Shown in pieces: positions 25,601-32,560 of a stretch of 64,000 nucleotides of DNA. Within the stretch, counting starts at the first letter, position 1. Each line of letters opens with the position of its first letter. The position numbers and the translations under genes were made by a program. Source of the DNA: Anolis sagrei (taxonomy: Eukaryota; Chordata; Lepidosauria; Squamata; Anolidae); contig NC_090022.1 of assembly GCF_037176765.1 (NCBI RefSeq), positions 179,048,117-179,112,116 on the forward strand, in the 5' to 3' direction. Under the pieces are notes generated by a model. That model saw only the letters and a program-made list of their open reading frames with translations, ran no database searches and was not told the origin of the DNA.

Positions 25601-26281
25601 TTTTTCTTTTAAACTGAAAGCATTGTACCGGAAGAAATTTTACTGTTTTTGAGGCCAGAAGCATGGACTATTATTTAACCAAGAAGTAAATTCTTCTTTA
25701 CTTCCTGGTTTATCAAAGACCTCTCTGTGCCTGAAAACAGCTGAGGCACAGAGGGCTGATCTCTTCAGTATTTCGTACAGATATAGGCGATATTTGTAAC
25801 ATGTGCAACTCAGTTCTTGCGGCTCATGTTGTCTTGAAAGAGTCCCATAGGGTTCATGGAACTTCCTACCAAGTAACATGTTGTGTTTATGCATACTCAT
25901 ATGCACACATGAAGAAGAGTTCTTCGCTGATACAAATCTGGAACTGCTTTCCGCATTTTTGTTTTGAAATACGTTATTGCCTGTTTTGCAGCCCAAGCCG
26001 TACCCTTCCACGGAGCGTGTCCAGCTTTGAGGGCCGGAGCGTTCCAGCCACCCCTGTGCTCGCAAGAAACGCTTGCAGTGGAAGCCACCAGTTCAGGTAG
26101 GACCACACTCTGGAGTATACTGTGCTAGGATAAGTAGTGGTTTTCCAGTCACACAACAGGTGTGATATCGGATTGGTGGCAGAGTGGGAGTCTATTATTC
26201 TTGTACCTGGATCTTGCTGAGGGATGGGACAAGCGTGGGACATGTTTGTGAAATATGTGAGGAAGAAGCATTTGTTCACAT

Positions 26282-26322
<41 letters not shown>

Positions 26323-27181
26323 CTTTATTTATACTCCACCACCATTTCCCCAAAGGGGACTCGGAGCGGCTTACATGGGGCCAAGCCCAAATGACAATTA
26401 CAATAAAGAAAAACCAAAAACACAAACCGATAATGCGAACATAAAACATATGAATACATAACAATATAAAAGATAAAAAAATAAAAAATAAAAACAAATT
26501 AAAAATACATTTACAGAAACAAAAGGTGGCTGTATGAACTATCGTAGAAATATCTGTATTAGTGTTAATGCCTTTATCAGTTTAATACTTTTATTTAGTC
26601 CAAAATATATTTACCAATGAGGAATAGCAATGGCTTCTTTTTATTGAACTACGTCTCTGTACAGGCAGTCCTCAAGTTACAGACAAGATAAATTCTGTAG
26701 GTTTGTACTTAAGTTGAATTTGTATGTATGTATCTGGAGTTGAAGTTAGAAATGTACTTGTTATGACTTCCATACACATTCAACTGGAGAACAAACCTAC
26801 AGAACCTTCTTCGTAACTTGGACACTGCCTGTATAGGCCTGGAGCTACACTTAAAAATGTACCTATTCTGACTTATGTACATACATATATATAGAGATAG
26901 AGAGACTTACATACATCTATATATAAATAAAAATCTAATGTTCGTTTGTGGGATTAACATAACTCAAAAACCACTGGGTGAATTAATCCCAAATTTGGAC
27001 ACAAGACACCTATCAGGCCAACGAGTGACCATCACTCATAAAAACACTGAAAATCACAGTGGAAGAGACTTAAAAAGCCAAAAAATATAAAATACATTAC
27101 AACACATGCACAAAACCACATATATACACATATACATACACACAAAACACATATACACAGACTGGGCGTGGCAGGGGACAT

Positions 27182-27227
<46 letters not shown>

Positions 27228-30200
27228 CACATACATACACAGCAAGGCGTGGCAGGGGACATCTAGTATGTATGTGTGTGTATATATATATAGAGAGAGA
27301 GAGCGAGAGAGAGAGAGAGCGAGCATACGCACACATAGGAGAGGGTTAACACTCATGTGACATTTTTTTGCTGTCTGACCCTGTTTAGAAGATTTTCCCT
27401 CATTTTTTATCCCTCTGAGAATTGGGTTTTGAAAAAAATTGGCCTGTTGTTGAAACAAGGATTTACGATAAAGCTTCAGTGGAGATACCTTTTTCCCATG
27501 ATAACTCTTCCAAGGTCAGATTTCTCTCACTTCCTGTTGCCTCACCCCCGTTCTTGGAGTGCCCAGTGGTGCAGTGGGTTAAACCCTTGTGTCGACAGGA
27601 CTGCTGACTGAAAGGTCAGCGGTTCAAATCTGGGGAGTGGGGTAAGCTCCCATCTGTCAGCTCCAGCTTCCCATGTGGAAACATGAGAGAAGTCTCCCAC
27701 AGGATGGTAAAACATCCGGGCGTCCTCTGGACAACATCCTTGCAGACAGCCAATTCTCTCACATCAGAAGTGACTTGCAGTTCTTCAAGTTGCTCCTGAC
27801 ATACACAAAAAAACCCCTGTTCTTAACTATGAGTCCTATGTAAGTCAGAAGTTTCTGTACCTTTTTGAATGAAACAGGCCTCTTGGTCAGTCTGAAAGAA
27901 AGAAATGATTCTAAAACATGTGCTGGTCAGTGACCGTAATAAAGTTTTGTATTGTATTGTATTCTAAAACCATCTTCCTTTTCTCTCCTATTTTCCATTC
28001 TCCATCATCTTGTGCTCTTAATATGCTTATTCTCAAGACGATCAAGATGGTGGATTTTAATGTTGAGATAAATAATTTTAATGTTTATGTATGTGTATAA
28101 TATTGAATGTTTGCCGTTTCTACTTTGTAGTCCCTTTCGGGGTGAGAAGGGTGGAATATAATTTTTTCAAATAAATAAGAAATAAATAATAGTTCCTAAC
28201 CCATTTACAGTTTTGCTTTTCATATTTTTGACTGTTAGTGATTCTGTGATATCGGAGACTTTATAAACCATAAACTTTGATAACAAATTTTGTAAAGTAG
28301 TTTCAGCCATAGGCCTTCAAGTCAATATTGTGTGGACAGGAAATCCAAAGAGACATTTGAGAGAAATAGTTGTGGCCCGGGAGAAAGTATGAGTATCCTG
28401 TAAACTGTGGGTTAAAATCCCACAATGCTTTTTCTTCCTGTGCCAGTCTGTTTTGCAAACTTCTGACAGATCAAGCAGAGTGTTTTAAATGAGCAATGTA
28501 ATTCATTCTTACAACAAAAGAAAGGAGTATTTGAGTATTTTTCTGTGAACCTTTTGTCCTGGATGTGTTTCCTGACTGGAAGGAGATCTGCCTAGAGCAA
28601 TGACTCTGGGATGTGTTGCTTGTGCCAGAGCAGCAAATGGTGTTCCCTATTCACCTACGTCAAGGAGTATAGGTGCCCATGGCTAACTAAATTAATTTGG
28701 GTACATGAGACAGAAAACCCCATGATAATAAATTAAAGAATGGAACAATTCCTTTCTGTTTTCACGGCACCCGTAACTTCTTTCCTGAGGCAGATGCCTC
28801 ACTCTGAGTAATAACAAGGCTGGCCCTGTAGTGACTCACAAAGAGAATGAGCCACCTTCTTACAATGTGGGTAGTCCTGAATTGTTCCAGTTACAGTCTT
28901 GCATCAGAGCTACCCTTTGCCAAGGGTGGAAAAGAACAGAATTGGCCATACTGGACTCAGGATTCAGAAACTTGGAATCCAAAATAAGTATTATTTTTAA
29001 GCCTGAGAAACAAGAAAAAGGCTAGATCATTTCAGAATGTGAATGCAGATTTTCACTAGGTCAGTGTTTCTCAACCTGGGGGTCGGGACCCCTGGGGAGG
29101 GTGTCAGAGGGGTCGGCAAAAGCCACCAGAAAACACAGTATTTTCTGTTGGTCAAAGGGGTTCTGTGTGGGAAGTTTGGCCCAATTCTATAGTTGGTAGG
29201 GTTCAGAATGCTCTTTGATTGAAGGTGAACTATAAATCCCACAACTACAATTCCCAAATGTCAAGGCATGTTTTCTCCAAACTTCACCAGTGTTGACATT
29301 TGGGCATATTGAGTATCCGTGCCACGTTTGGTCCAGATCCATCATGGTTTGAGTCCACAGTTCTCTCTGGATGTAGGTGACCTAACTACCACTCCCAAAC
29401 TCAAGGTCAGTGTCCACCAAACCCTTCCAGTATTCTCTGTTGGTCATGGGAATTCTGTGTGCCAAGATTGGTTCAGTTCCATCGTTGGTGGAGCTCAGAA
29501 TGCTCTGTCATTGTAGATTAAGTATAAATCCCAGCAACTACAACTCCCAAATGACATATTCAATCCCCACCCCAACCCCAACAGTATTCAAATTTGGGCG
29601 TAGCAGGCATTTGTGCCAAATTTGGTCCGGCGAATGAAATACATCCTGCATATCAGATATTTACATTATGATTCATAATTAGCAACATTACAGTTATGAA
29701 GTAGCAACAAAAATAAGGGGTCACGACATTAGGAAGGTTGAGAACCACTGATTTGGATTATACCTTTCAATACATTGATTTCTTAAGGCACATACTAACA
29801 CTTCTTTGCTAGCACACCGTTTTTTGAGATGGTTTTAATTCTCATTTTCTGCCTTCTGCAGGTCCGAGGTCCCTGCTCTCCATCCCCGCCAGTGGTCCGG
29901 CAGCCACGATTCCCAGCTTGGCCCCCCAAGTCGTGACACCAGCGCTGACCGAGCCTCTCTCTTCGCTGCCCGGACCCGTCGTAGCAATAGCTCAGAGGCC
30001 TTGATTGAACGGGCCCCTTCGGAGGACCCTCTGTTGCCTGCGGGGCCCCCTTTTAAAAGCGCCGAGGCCCTGGCGCCTTCCGTCTCGGGACGCAACCCTC
30101 GCCCCCCGTACAATGACCTCCTTGTGGACTACTACGTCGAGCGCAGATGCTGGGGGGCCAGCAGTGCGGGTGGCGGTGAGCATCTCTCCCGCAGGGATGG

Positions 30201-30606
30201 GCCTCCCCAGACAGAGTGGGAGGTCTACCCCAACAGCCCGCTCCAGCGCCGAGCCCGGCCGGCTGCCCGCACTAAATCCTGTGGCCCGCTCTTGCCCCCC
30301 CAGTCTCGAGAGGTTGGTTATGCGCCTCCGGCGTTGCCCCCTCAACGTAACTTCCACAAAGCCCTGGCTCTGGAGGGGCTCAGGGATTGGTACTTGCGTA
30401 ATGCTGGCATCGGCCAGCGAGGGGCACCAGAGAGGCGGGGGGCTCCTCAGCCTGTACACCAACTGCGCAACTACTACGAGCCGTCGCCTTCCAATCCGGA
30501 GATGGGTTACTACGGCGGGCCAGGAGGGCTACCCCACTCTGTGAGCTATGCTGGGCAGCCACTCTATGGCAGGTATGGGGCACTATTCTACCCTTTGCCC
30601 CGATAA
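11793..30606 (+). CDS. CCDC120: CCDC120, CUPID-domain coiled-coil protein (8 coding exons)
   Basis: Spliced CDS: 11793-11841, 14818-14951, 16391-16504, 18361-18583, 22483-22539, 24302-24500, 25992-26096, 29862-30606. All introns are GT-AG and the phases agree, giving 541 residues plus stop. The N-terminus MEVKGQLI, the ELTGKLPPEYPLEPGE block, RRRRRQVQADA, SESSSLSES, RNSVASPT, SVSSFEGRSVPATPVL and LALEGLRDWY match human CCDC120 as I recall it (about 630 residues). Residues ~25-90 form the CUPID (DUF3338) domain shared with INAVA and FRMD4A/B, which binds cytohesin ARF exchange factors. Residues ~100-172 look like a second coiled coil. The rest is Ser/Pro/Arg-rich and probably disordered. CCDC120 family proteins are reported at centriolar subdistal appendages. 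The start is chosen from the conserved N-terminus. Upstream non-coding exons were not found, and PRAF2 follows on the opposite strand. Identity is very sure; the C-terminal end may vary (see 31010-31100). Confidence 0.95.
11883..12376 (+). mobile_element. LINE 3' end with (ACT)n tail
   Basis: In CCDC120 intron 1. Degenerate coding similarity (hydrophobic end of a non-LTR ORF) is followed by a 3' UTR ending ctaagggctaatcaataaaattactactactac. Clade not assigned. Confidence 0.55.
12377..12689. other. Unassigned intron 1 sequence
   Basis: No repeat or exon recognised in this part of CCDC120 intron 1. Confidence 0.3.
12690..13510 (-). mobile_element. L1 LINE 3' end, interrupted by hAT
   Basis: Minus frame YWKTPDIPPLEEWEKYIIGM, then LRGEILDNFVNEWQPMIQHL, is the C-terminus of an L1 ORF2. 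It is followed on minus by an AT-rich 3' UTR. hAT 13116-13485 is inserted in it. Confidence 0.75.
13116..13485. mobile_element. hAT element (CAGGAGTCC end), 8-bp TSD
   Basis: Target duplication GTCTAGAT at 13108-13115 and 13486-13493. Same family as 3437; uninterrupted at the aaactta step where two relatives hold Helitrons. Confidence 0.9.
13551..14615. mobile_element. hAT-type element (cagagctttcc) split by BovB
   Basis: Starts cagagctttccaaacatttc and continues after 14520 to gtgacacacagcaaaag. Same family as 350-901 and 57915-58831. Confidence 0.65.
13764..14510 (+). mobile_element. BovB (RTE) LINE, 5'-truncated, with 10-bp TSD
   Basis: The frame at 13906-14502 reads LVKAMVFPVVTYGCESWTLG, WCWRKVLRVPWTARRSNQSI, YFGHIMRRQQSLEKTIMLGK.. 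to the end, the typical BovB C-terminus. The tail is aacaacaac, and AGAATAATAG occurs at 13754-13763 and 14511-14520. It lies in CCDC120 intron 1. The C-terminal 198 codons are open. Confidence 0.93.
14697..14752 (-). mobile_element. L2-type 3' end fragment
   Basis: tatttatttactatatttgtatactgcttttctcagccctt, the usual reverse 3' end of squamate L2/CR1, 65 bp before exon 2. Confidence 0.55.
14818..14951 (+). CDS. CCDC120: CCDC120 coding exon 2 (CUPID helix)
   Basis: The acceptor is cccacag at 14811-14817 and the donor gtgagt starts at 14952. It encodes residues 17-61, including ERVQELLEKQRAL and LKELRRVCLQEA, the charged helix that opens the CUPID domain. An L2-like fragment lies only about 70 bp upstream of the acceptor. 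Confidence 0.95.
15176..15436 (+). mobile_element. tRNA-derived SINE (type with cgctcctgayatg tail)
   Basis: gagccctggtggtgcaatgggttaaaccc (A box) ... ggcggtttgaatctgg (B box) ... cagtttctcaagtcgctcctgatatgacc and an A-rich tail. A second copy is at 27556; the first bases of a third are at 63935. Confidence 0.8.
15437..15980. other. Unassigned intron 2 sequence
   Basis: No exon or repeat recognised. Confidence 0.3.
15982..16126. mobile_element. Palindromic MITE (cccttctacactgccatataatcc ends)
   Basis: Almost complete inverted repeat of about 145 bp; relative at 37523-37672. Confidence 0.7.
16188..16262 (-). mobile_element. BovB 3' end fragment
   Basis: gactcttcgtgacctcatggaccagcccatgccagagctccctg, complement of the BovB C-terminal coding end (ELWRGLVHEVTKS). 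Confidence 0.8.
16391..16504 (+). CDS. CCDC120: CCDC120 coding exon 3 (CUPID core)
   Basis: Phase 0 on both sides, acceptor tttgccag, donor gtgagt at 16505. It encodes residues 62-99 with ELTGKLPPEYPLEPGE, the most conserved motif of the family, also found in FRMD4A and INAVA. Confidence 0.95.
16612..17198 (-). mobile_element. Helitron fragment lacking the 3' hairpin
   Basis: Same interior as 10201-11107 (gatactatatctccgtg..., gttgactggaatggcc-like block, aaatcccagcaactacaactctcaaatgac) and ends near tttatatagatt. Confidence 0.7.
17199..17644 (-). mobile_element. L2-type 3' end plus tRNA-derived SINE
   Basis: 17199-17480 opens with the L2-like attccgccttcctcaccccgaaggggactcagg. 17481-17644 on minus reads gggccaggcttagcacagcaggttaaacc..agttcaaagcccgg, a tRNA-like SINE head. 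Confidence 0.5.
17645..18079. other. Unassigned intron 3 sequence
   Basis: No support for exon or repeat apart from short low-complexity pieces. Confidence 0.3.
18080..18250 (+). mobile_element. Helitron interior fragment and G run
   Basis: gggatgtatagttcacctacaatcaaagagcattctgaactcc matches the Helitron interior of 4978-5880; a G run fills 18236-18249. Confidence 0.55.
18361..18583 (+). CDS. CCDC120: CCDC120 coding exon 4 (coiled coil)
   Basis: The acceptor is cctctag at 18354-18360 and the donor gtgagt is at 18584. It encodes residues 100-173: LEELTRELALQQQVAEAARRL, then QRRRRRQVQADAAQRL, a heptad-rich helical stretch. A long G run follows directly in the intron. Confidence 0.95.
18846..19615 (-). 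mobile_element. L2 LINE 3' part (RT C-terminus and 3' end)
   Basis: Starts tttatatcccggtcttttcacctccgtagaggg. Minus frame includes SGEALLSVPPPSQACLVGTR, DRAFSVVAP, then LHQLHWLPISFRAQFK, L2 RT-tail motifs. Degenerate. Confidence 0.75.
19715..20527 (-). mobile_element. LTR retrotransposon fossil (3' end plus LTR), broken
   Basis: A minus-strand tail of a Gag/Pol-type polyprotein (20045-20512, acidic, basic end) is followed by an LTR-like stretch of about 330 bp with a poly(A) signal. It lies between L2 pieces. Probably Ty3/gypsy-like, family uncertain. An incomplete old copy, not functional. Confidence 0.5.
20528..21345 (-). mobile_element. L2 LINE split by a second L2 in opposite orientation
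   Basis: 20528-20766 and 21223-21345 are minus L2 sequence. 20767-21222 is a plus L2 end (frame SGGALLSVPPSSQSRLVGTR, VVAPRLWNSLPLEIRTAPSL) finishing gagaagaccggtatataaaag and (AAAT)n. AAGGC repeats at both joints. Confidence 0.7.
20767..21222 (+). mobile_element. L2 LINE 3' end nested in an inverted L2
   Basis: RDRAFLVVAPRLWNSLPLEI is the L2 C-terminal signature; 3' UTR tgtaaaccggcctgagtccc then AAAT repeats. Confidence 0.75.
21471..22162 (+). repeat. 77-bp minisatellite, 9 units, intron 4 of CCDC120
   Basis: Units start ctttctga at 21471, 21547, 21624, 21701, 21778, 21855, 21932, 22009 and 22086; eight are 77 bp and the first is 76. Units 1 and 6 share ctctctcacag; units 4 and 9 share gatacgaag and cttacacag, which implies a 5-unit (385-bp) block duplication. 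The flanks (21330-21470, 22163-22260) are of unknown origin and could be LTR-like. Confidence 0.95.
22483..22539 (+). CDS. CCDC120: CCDC120 coding exon 5 (small Ser-rich exon)
   Basis: A 57-nt phase 1-1 exon between aaaatag and gtaagt. It encodes EEAFHSESSSLSESASHEN, matching the HSESSSLSES block of human CCDC120. Its length is a multiple of three, so skipping it would keep the frame. Confidence 0.9.
22646..22900 (-). mobile_element. (TTA)n and MIR-like SINE
   Basis: A TTA run at 22648-22685 is followed by the degenerate SINE seen at 1481 and 43559 (gaccctaagatgagtctatcat ... gacttgcacaaagtcatgaggtaggtttc). Confidence 0.5.
22946..23115 (-). mobile_element. CR1 3' end joined to Sauria SINE head
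   Basis: 22946-22986 is tagaatcatagagttggatgagacctcttgggcca, the CR1 3' end. 22989-23115 is the 5' half of a Sauria SINE on minus (complement of AGTGGGTTAAACC and GGTCGCAGGTTCG). Confidence 0.75.
23150..23370 (+). repeat. Degenerate purine-rich tandem repeat
   Basis: About five variable units of ~45 bp, core gtggaaaaaggagtttggagagat then gataggaagaaaag; one strand nearly pure purine. Confidence 0.75.
23440..23490. mobile_element. End of ggcagtccctgagtta MITE
   Basis: cataactcagggactgcctgtata, the terminus seen at 26663, 40490 and 42040. Confidence 0.5.
23520..23990 (-). mobile_element. L2 LINE 3' part
   Basis: tttgtataccgcttttctcaccccgagggggactc ... ctgtctctcgtccccgcc, same layout as 18846-19615. 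Confidence 0.75.
24030..24160. mobile_element. Diverged DNA-transposon fragment
   Basis: gctggggaaagtgtggctctccagaaggttcaactg ... gttgatgggaattg, a common reptile repeat; weak. Confidence 0.35.
24302..24500 (+). CDS. CCDC120: CCDC120 coding exon 6
   Basis: Acceptor tcctcag ending 24301, donor gtgagc at 24501. It encodes DDPHSFHSAK through RRNSVASPT (residues ~193-258). RRNSVAS is a likely basophilic kinase or 14-3-3 type site, an inference from the motif only. An unrelated open frame overlaps here and is a shadow. Confidence 0.93.
24654..25435 (-). mobile_element. Non-LTR LINE, C-terminal 240 codons open
   Basis: Minus frame 24698-25423 reads SALALYYSAAEYACAVWNTS, CCIITGCLRPTPLEKLHCLA, GIAPPDIRREVA, CGDHLLQC, the region after the RT of a LINE. 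Unusually well preserved for this window. It lies in CCDC120 intron 6. Clade not assigned. Confidence 0.7.
25436..25991. other. Unassigned end of intron 6
   Basis: No repeat recognised; ends in the exon 7 acceptor. Confidence 0.3.
25992..26096 (+). CDS. CCDC120: CCDC120 coding exon 7
   Basis: Acceptor gttttgcag ending 25991, donor gtagga at 26097, phase 2-2. It encodes SPSRTLPRSVSSFEGRSVPA, then TPVLARN, among the most strongly conserved pieces of the protein. Length 105 nt, frame-neutral if skipped. Confidence 0.95.
26283..26500 (-). mobile_element. (TAA)n and L2-type 3' end
   Basis: (TAA)n at 26283-26322, then ctttatttatactccaccaccatttccccaaaggggactcgg, the minus L2 end. Confidence 0.65.
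26663..26838. mobile_element. Palindromic MITE (acaggcagtcctcaagttac ends)
   Basis: Inverted ends acaggcagtcctcaagttac / gtaacttggacactgcctgt; about 176 bp. Confidence 0.75.
26916..27185 (+). mobile_element. Short Helitron, complete (270 bp)
   Basis: Starts TCTATATATAAATAAAAATC, contains gttcgtttgtgggattaacataactcaaaaacc and ends gcgtggcaggggacatCTAG between A and T. Confidence 0.85.
27186..27310. repeat. TG/TA/GA microsatellite holding a second Helitron 3' end
   Basis: (TG)n and (TA)n, then gcaaggcgtggcaggggacatCTAG ending 27267, then (TG), (TA) and (GA)n to about 27320. Confidence 0.7.
27320..27850. mobile_element. DNA transposon of the 41790 family split by a SINE
   Basis: catttttttgctgtctgaccctgtttagaagattttccctc matches 41800-41870 and resumes after 27826. 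The SINE 27556-27810 is flanked by CCCCCGTTCTT and CCCCTGTTCTT. Confidence 0.6.
27556..27810 (+). mobile_element. tRNA-derived SINE (as at 15176)
   Basis: A box gtgcagtgggttaaaccc, B box gcggttcaaatctgg, tail agttgctcctgacatac then A-rich. Confidence 0.8.
27940..28190 (+). mobile_element. L2/CR1-type 3' end
   Basis: ttgtagtccctttcggggtgagaagggtggaatataa followed by AAAT repeats. Confidence 0.55.
28191..29061. other. Unassigned intron 7 sequence
   Basis: No repeat or exon recognised. Confidence 0.3.
29062..29750. mobile_element. SPIN-type hAT with an internal Helitron-like block
   Basis: Ends cagtgtttctcaacctgggggtcg / cattaggaaggttgagaaccactg, interior cattatgattcataattagc..ttatgaagtagcaac, all typical of SPIN. 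Between about 29145 and 29630 lies sequence shared with Helitron interiors (aaatcccagcaactacaactcccaaatgac). Confidence 0.85.
29862..30606 (+). CDS. CCDC120: CCDC120 coding exon 8 (long C-terminal exon)
   Basis: Acceptor ccttctgcag ending 29861. Residues ~294-541 include HPRQWSGSHDSQ, DRASLFAARTRRSNSSEALI, LSRRDG, RTKSCGPLL and KALALEGLRDWYLRN, all seen in the human C-terminal half. It ends YGRYGALFYPLPR and TAA at 30604-30606; human ends similarly in GRYGGCFY as I recall. An in-frame donor AG|gtatgg at 30572/30573 allows a longer form. Confidence 0.93.
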
Positions 30607-31009
30607 CGCCATCAGCCTTTCCTCCACATCTCTATTCTGTTTCCGCCCTCTCTGCCTCTCTCTCTCATACTACATTCCCATTTTTTCCTGAAACATTCCC
30701 TTCTGATGTTCTATTTCACATTTGTTCCCTCCTTTCTCCACTCTGAAAGGGCACTGTTGCGCTGGGGAGGGGACACAATGTCATGCACTTGCCTTTGTTG
30801 ACATATTCGCTTTAAGATCGAACATTGTGGACAGTGGGCTGAGAGGGGGTGGGGTGGGTTCGAGACTTCTGGGACAGGAAAGGGAGCCAGGTATCCTGGC
30901 GAGGGAGCAGTCTTGAGCTACTGCCTTTTTCCTTTCGGCTTCTTTCTCTAATTCTTTTTTCCCTTTCTTTCTTTCCCTCCTTTCCCTTGCTCTGCTCTGC
31001 CTTCTTTAG

Positions 31010-31100
31010 ACCTTTTGGGGAGCTGCTTTACATGGATGACTCTGCTGGCCCCTACAGCTTGGACTCTACAGAGCACCCCACCCCGGGGACTTTGGTCTGA
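31010..31100 (+). CDS. CCDC120: CCDC120 candidate alternative last exon
   Basis: Splicing 30572 to 31010 (acceptor cttctttag after a strong pyrimidine tract) joins in frame and replaces YGALFYPLPR with RPFGELLYMDDSAGPYSLDS and eleven more residues, TGA at 31098-31100, giving 560 residues. The polypyrimidine tract of 30941-31008 and the clean phase support a real exon, but only RNA data can tell how it is used. Confidence 0.6.
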
Positions 31101-31629
31101 CCCTCGCTTTTCCCCCAAGGGGAAATGGAGTTTTATTTCCTTTAAAAAGAAAATTTCCTCGCTGGTGCCTCTTTTTGTGTGCGTTATACACCATGTTCAG
31201 GGGGGTGGGTAGTACTCCCTGCTGGCAGGGTGTGTCTGTATGTGAATGCCTGCACAGATGTGAGGGAGAGGGAGTTTGTGGGTATCTTGTCGAATGTCAC
31301 ACTCGACCATACAATCGGGAGGCAGGAATGCATCCCCGGGTCTTCCTACACATATTTAATGTTTTCCCAGTTGGGATTTGTGGGACGTGTGTTGACCGTA
31401 CCTAAACAAAAGGGTTTGGCTCCTGTGGATTGCGCCTTCTTGGTGACTGCTGGGGAGTGGTGCAATTTTTCTCTTTCTCTCTCACCCTGGTGCTGTGGGT
31501 TTAAGGTGTGGCAGTTTAAACCCAAGACTCTGGAATGTATCATTGGAACGATGTGCGTGTGTATGTTGTGTAATGTGAAATAGCACAGACCTGTCATCTT
31601 GCTAATAGACATCAGTCTTGTAAAAAAAT

Positions 31630-31635
31630 AATAAA
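31630..31635 (+). promoter_or_regulatory. Candidate CCDC120 poly(A) signal (proximal)
   Basis: AATAAA about 1.0 kb after the exon 8 stop and 0.5 kb after the alternative stop. A distal AATAAA at 32366 competes. Confidence 0.45.
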
Positions 31636-32365
31636 CTGGGAGAGAATATATTCTACACACCTCTTGTTACCCCAACAACGAGTTTCCTCCTTAAATGTTA
31701 TCGCCCCTTCCTACCACTGAAAGGAAATAAGGAAAATAAATTCTTTGGAATTATTCGGATTTTAAGGAAGTCCTTTGGCTCCATTCTGCAAGCTGTTTTT
31801 ATATGCCCTGACCTTTTTTGTCTAGCGTTGGGTGCAAAGTTATTGGCTTTGATGCTTTTCCGCAGGGAACTCCCAGCTTAAGCATCTGCCCTTTTGCAAT
31901 AGCTGCAGGGAATCCATGTTATTTCCAACAAGGTATCTTTCAGGCATCTTCATGCGCAGTTATGAAAAGTCCACTGGTACAAACTCCTTCTTTAGCATCC
32001 TTTCCCTCCACAATCGAGTCTTGCCTTCTCTTTTTTTGAAAGCCCAAACCCATGTCTTTCCCTTAAAAATAACAATAAAGCATTCCAAAATCTCTATAAT
32101 GTTTTTTCTTCCCCTCGCGATTGCCCAGCAAGGATTAGCCTGCTTTGTTTAAATTCTGGTTCTGCAAATTGAGGAGAGAAAGATAGCCCAGACCTCTCCC
32201 CCACCTGCCCACCCGCCCGCCGTTTTCCTCTCCCCTGTGTACGTGAAGGAACAAGAACACCAGAGTCACTGTCTCGTGTGTCTTTTTAATATACATTAAC
32301 CTACAGATTGTATATGGGGTCTGAATGTAAAATGGAGCACTGTGCATATGACATAAGGTTTCTAT

Positions 32366-32371
32366 AATAAA
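32366..32371 (+). promoter_or_regulatory. Candidate CCDC120 poly(A) signal (distal)
   Basis: AATAAA followed within 30 nt by a TG-rich stretch (gatgctgttgcctgg), the usual downstream element. It would give a 3' UTR of about 1.8 kb. Confidence 0.45.
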
Positions 32372-32560
32372 GATTGTAAAGATGATGCTGTTGCCTGGTA
32401 CCTGAGTGATGCAGTTGTTAAAGCTCTCGAGTAGGAGTGGAGAGAACTGGGTTCACTCGGAGCTTGTTGGGTGAATGTGATTTGGGGTTCGCTGTCAGGC
32501 AGAATCCAAAATCCCACCATCAGGAACCTGCTCATTTTGTTTTGTCCCAAACTGCTATAC

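Larger units (their letters stand above)
30607..32385 (+). other. CCDC120 3' UTR and downstream flank
   Basis: This is largely repeat-free sequence after the CCDC120 stop. Possible poly(A) signals AATAAA occur at 31630-31635 and 32366-32371. The later one sits at the edge of the unique sequence, just before repeats resume near 32560. No other gene is seen here. Confidence 0.6.

Noticed and set aside
30005-30544. 179-codon open frame overlapping CCDC120 exon 8
   Set aside because: Shadow frame in GC-rich coding DNA; the conserved CCDC120 frame explains the region.
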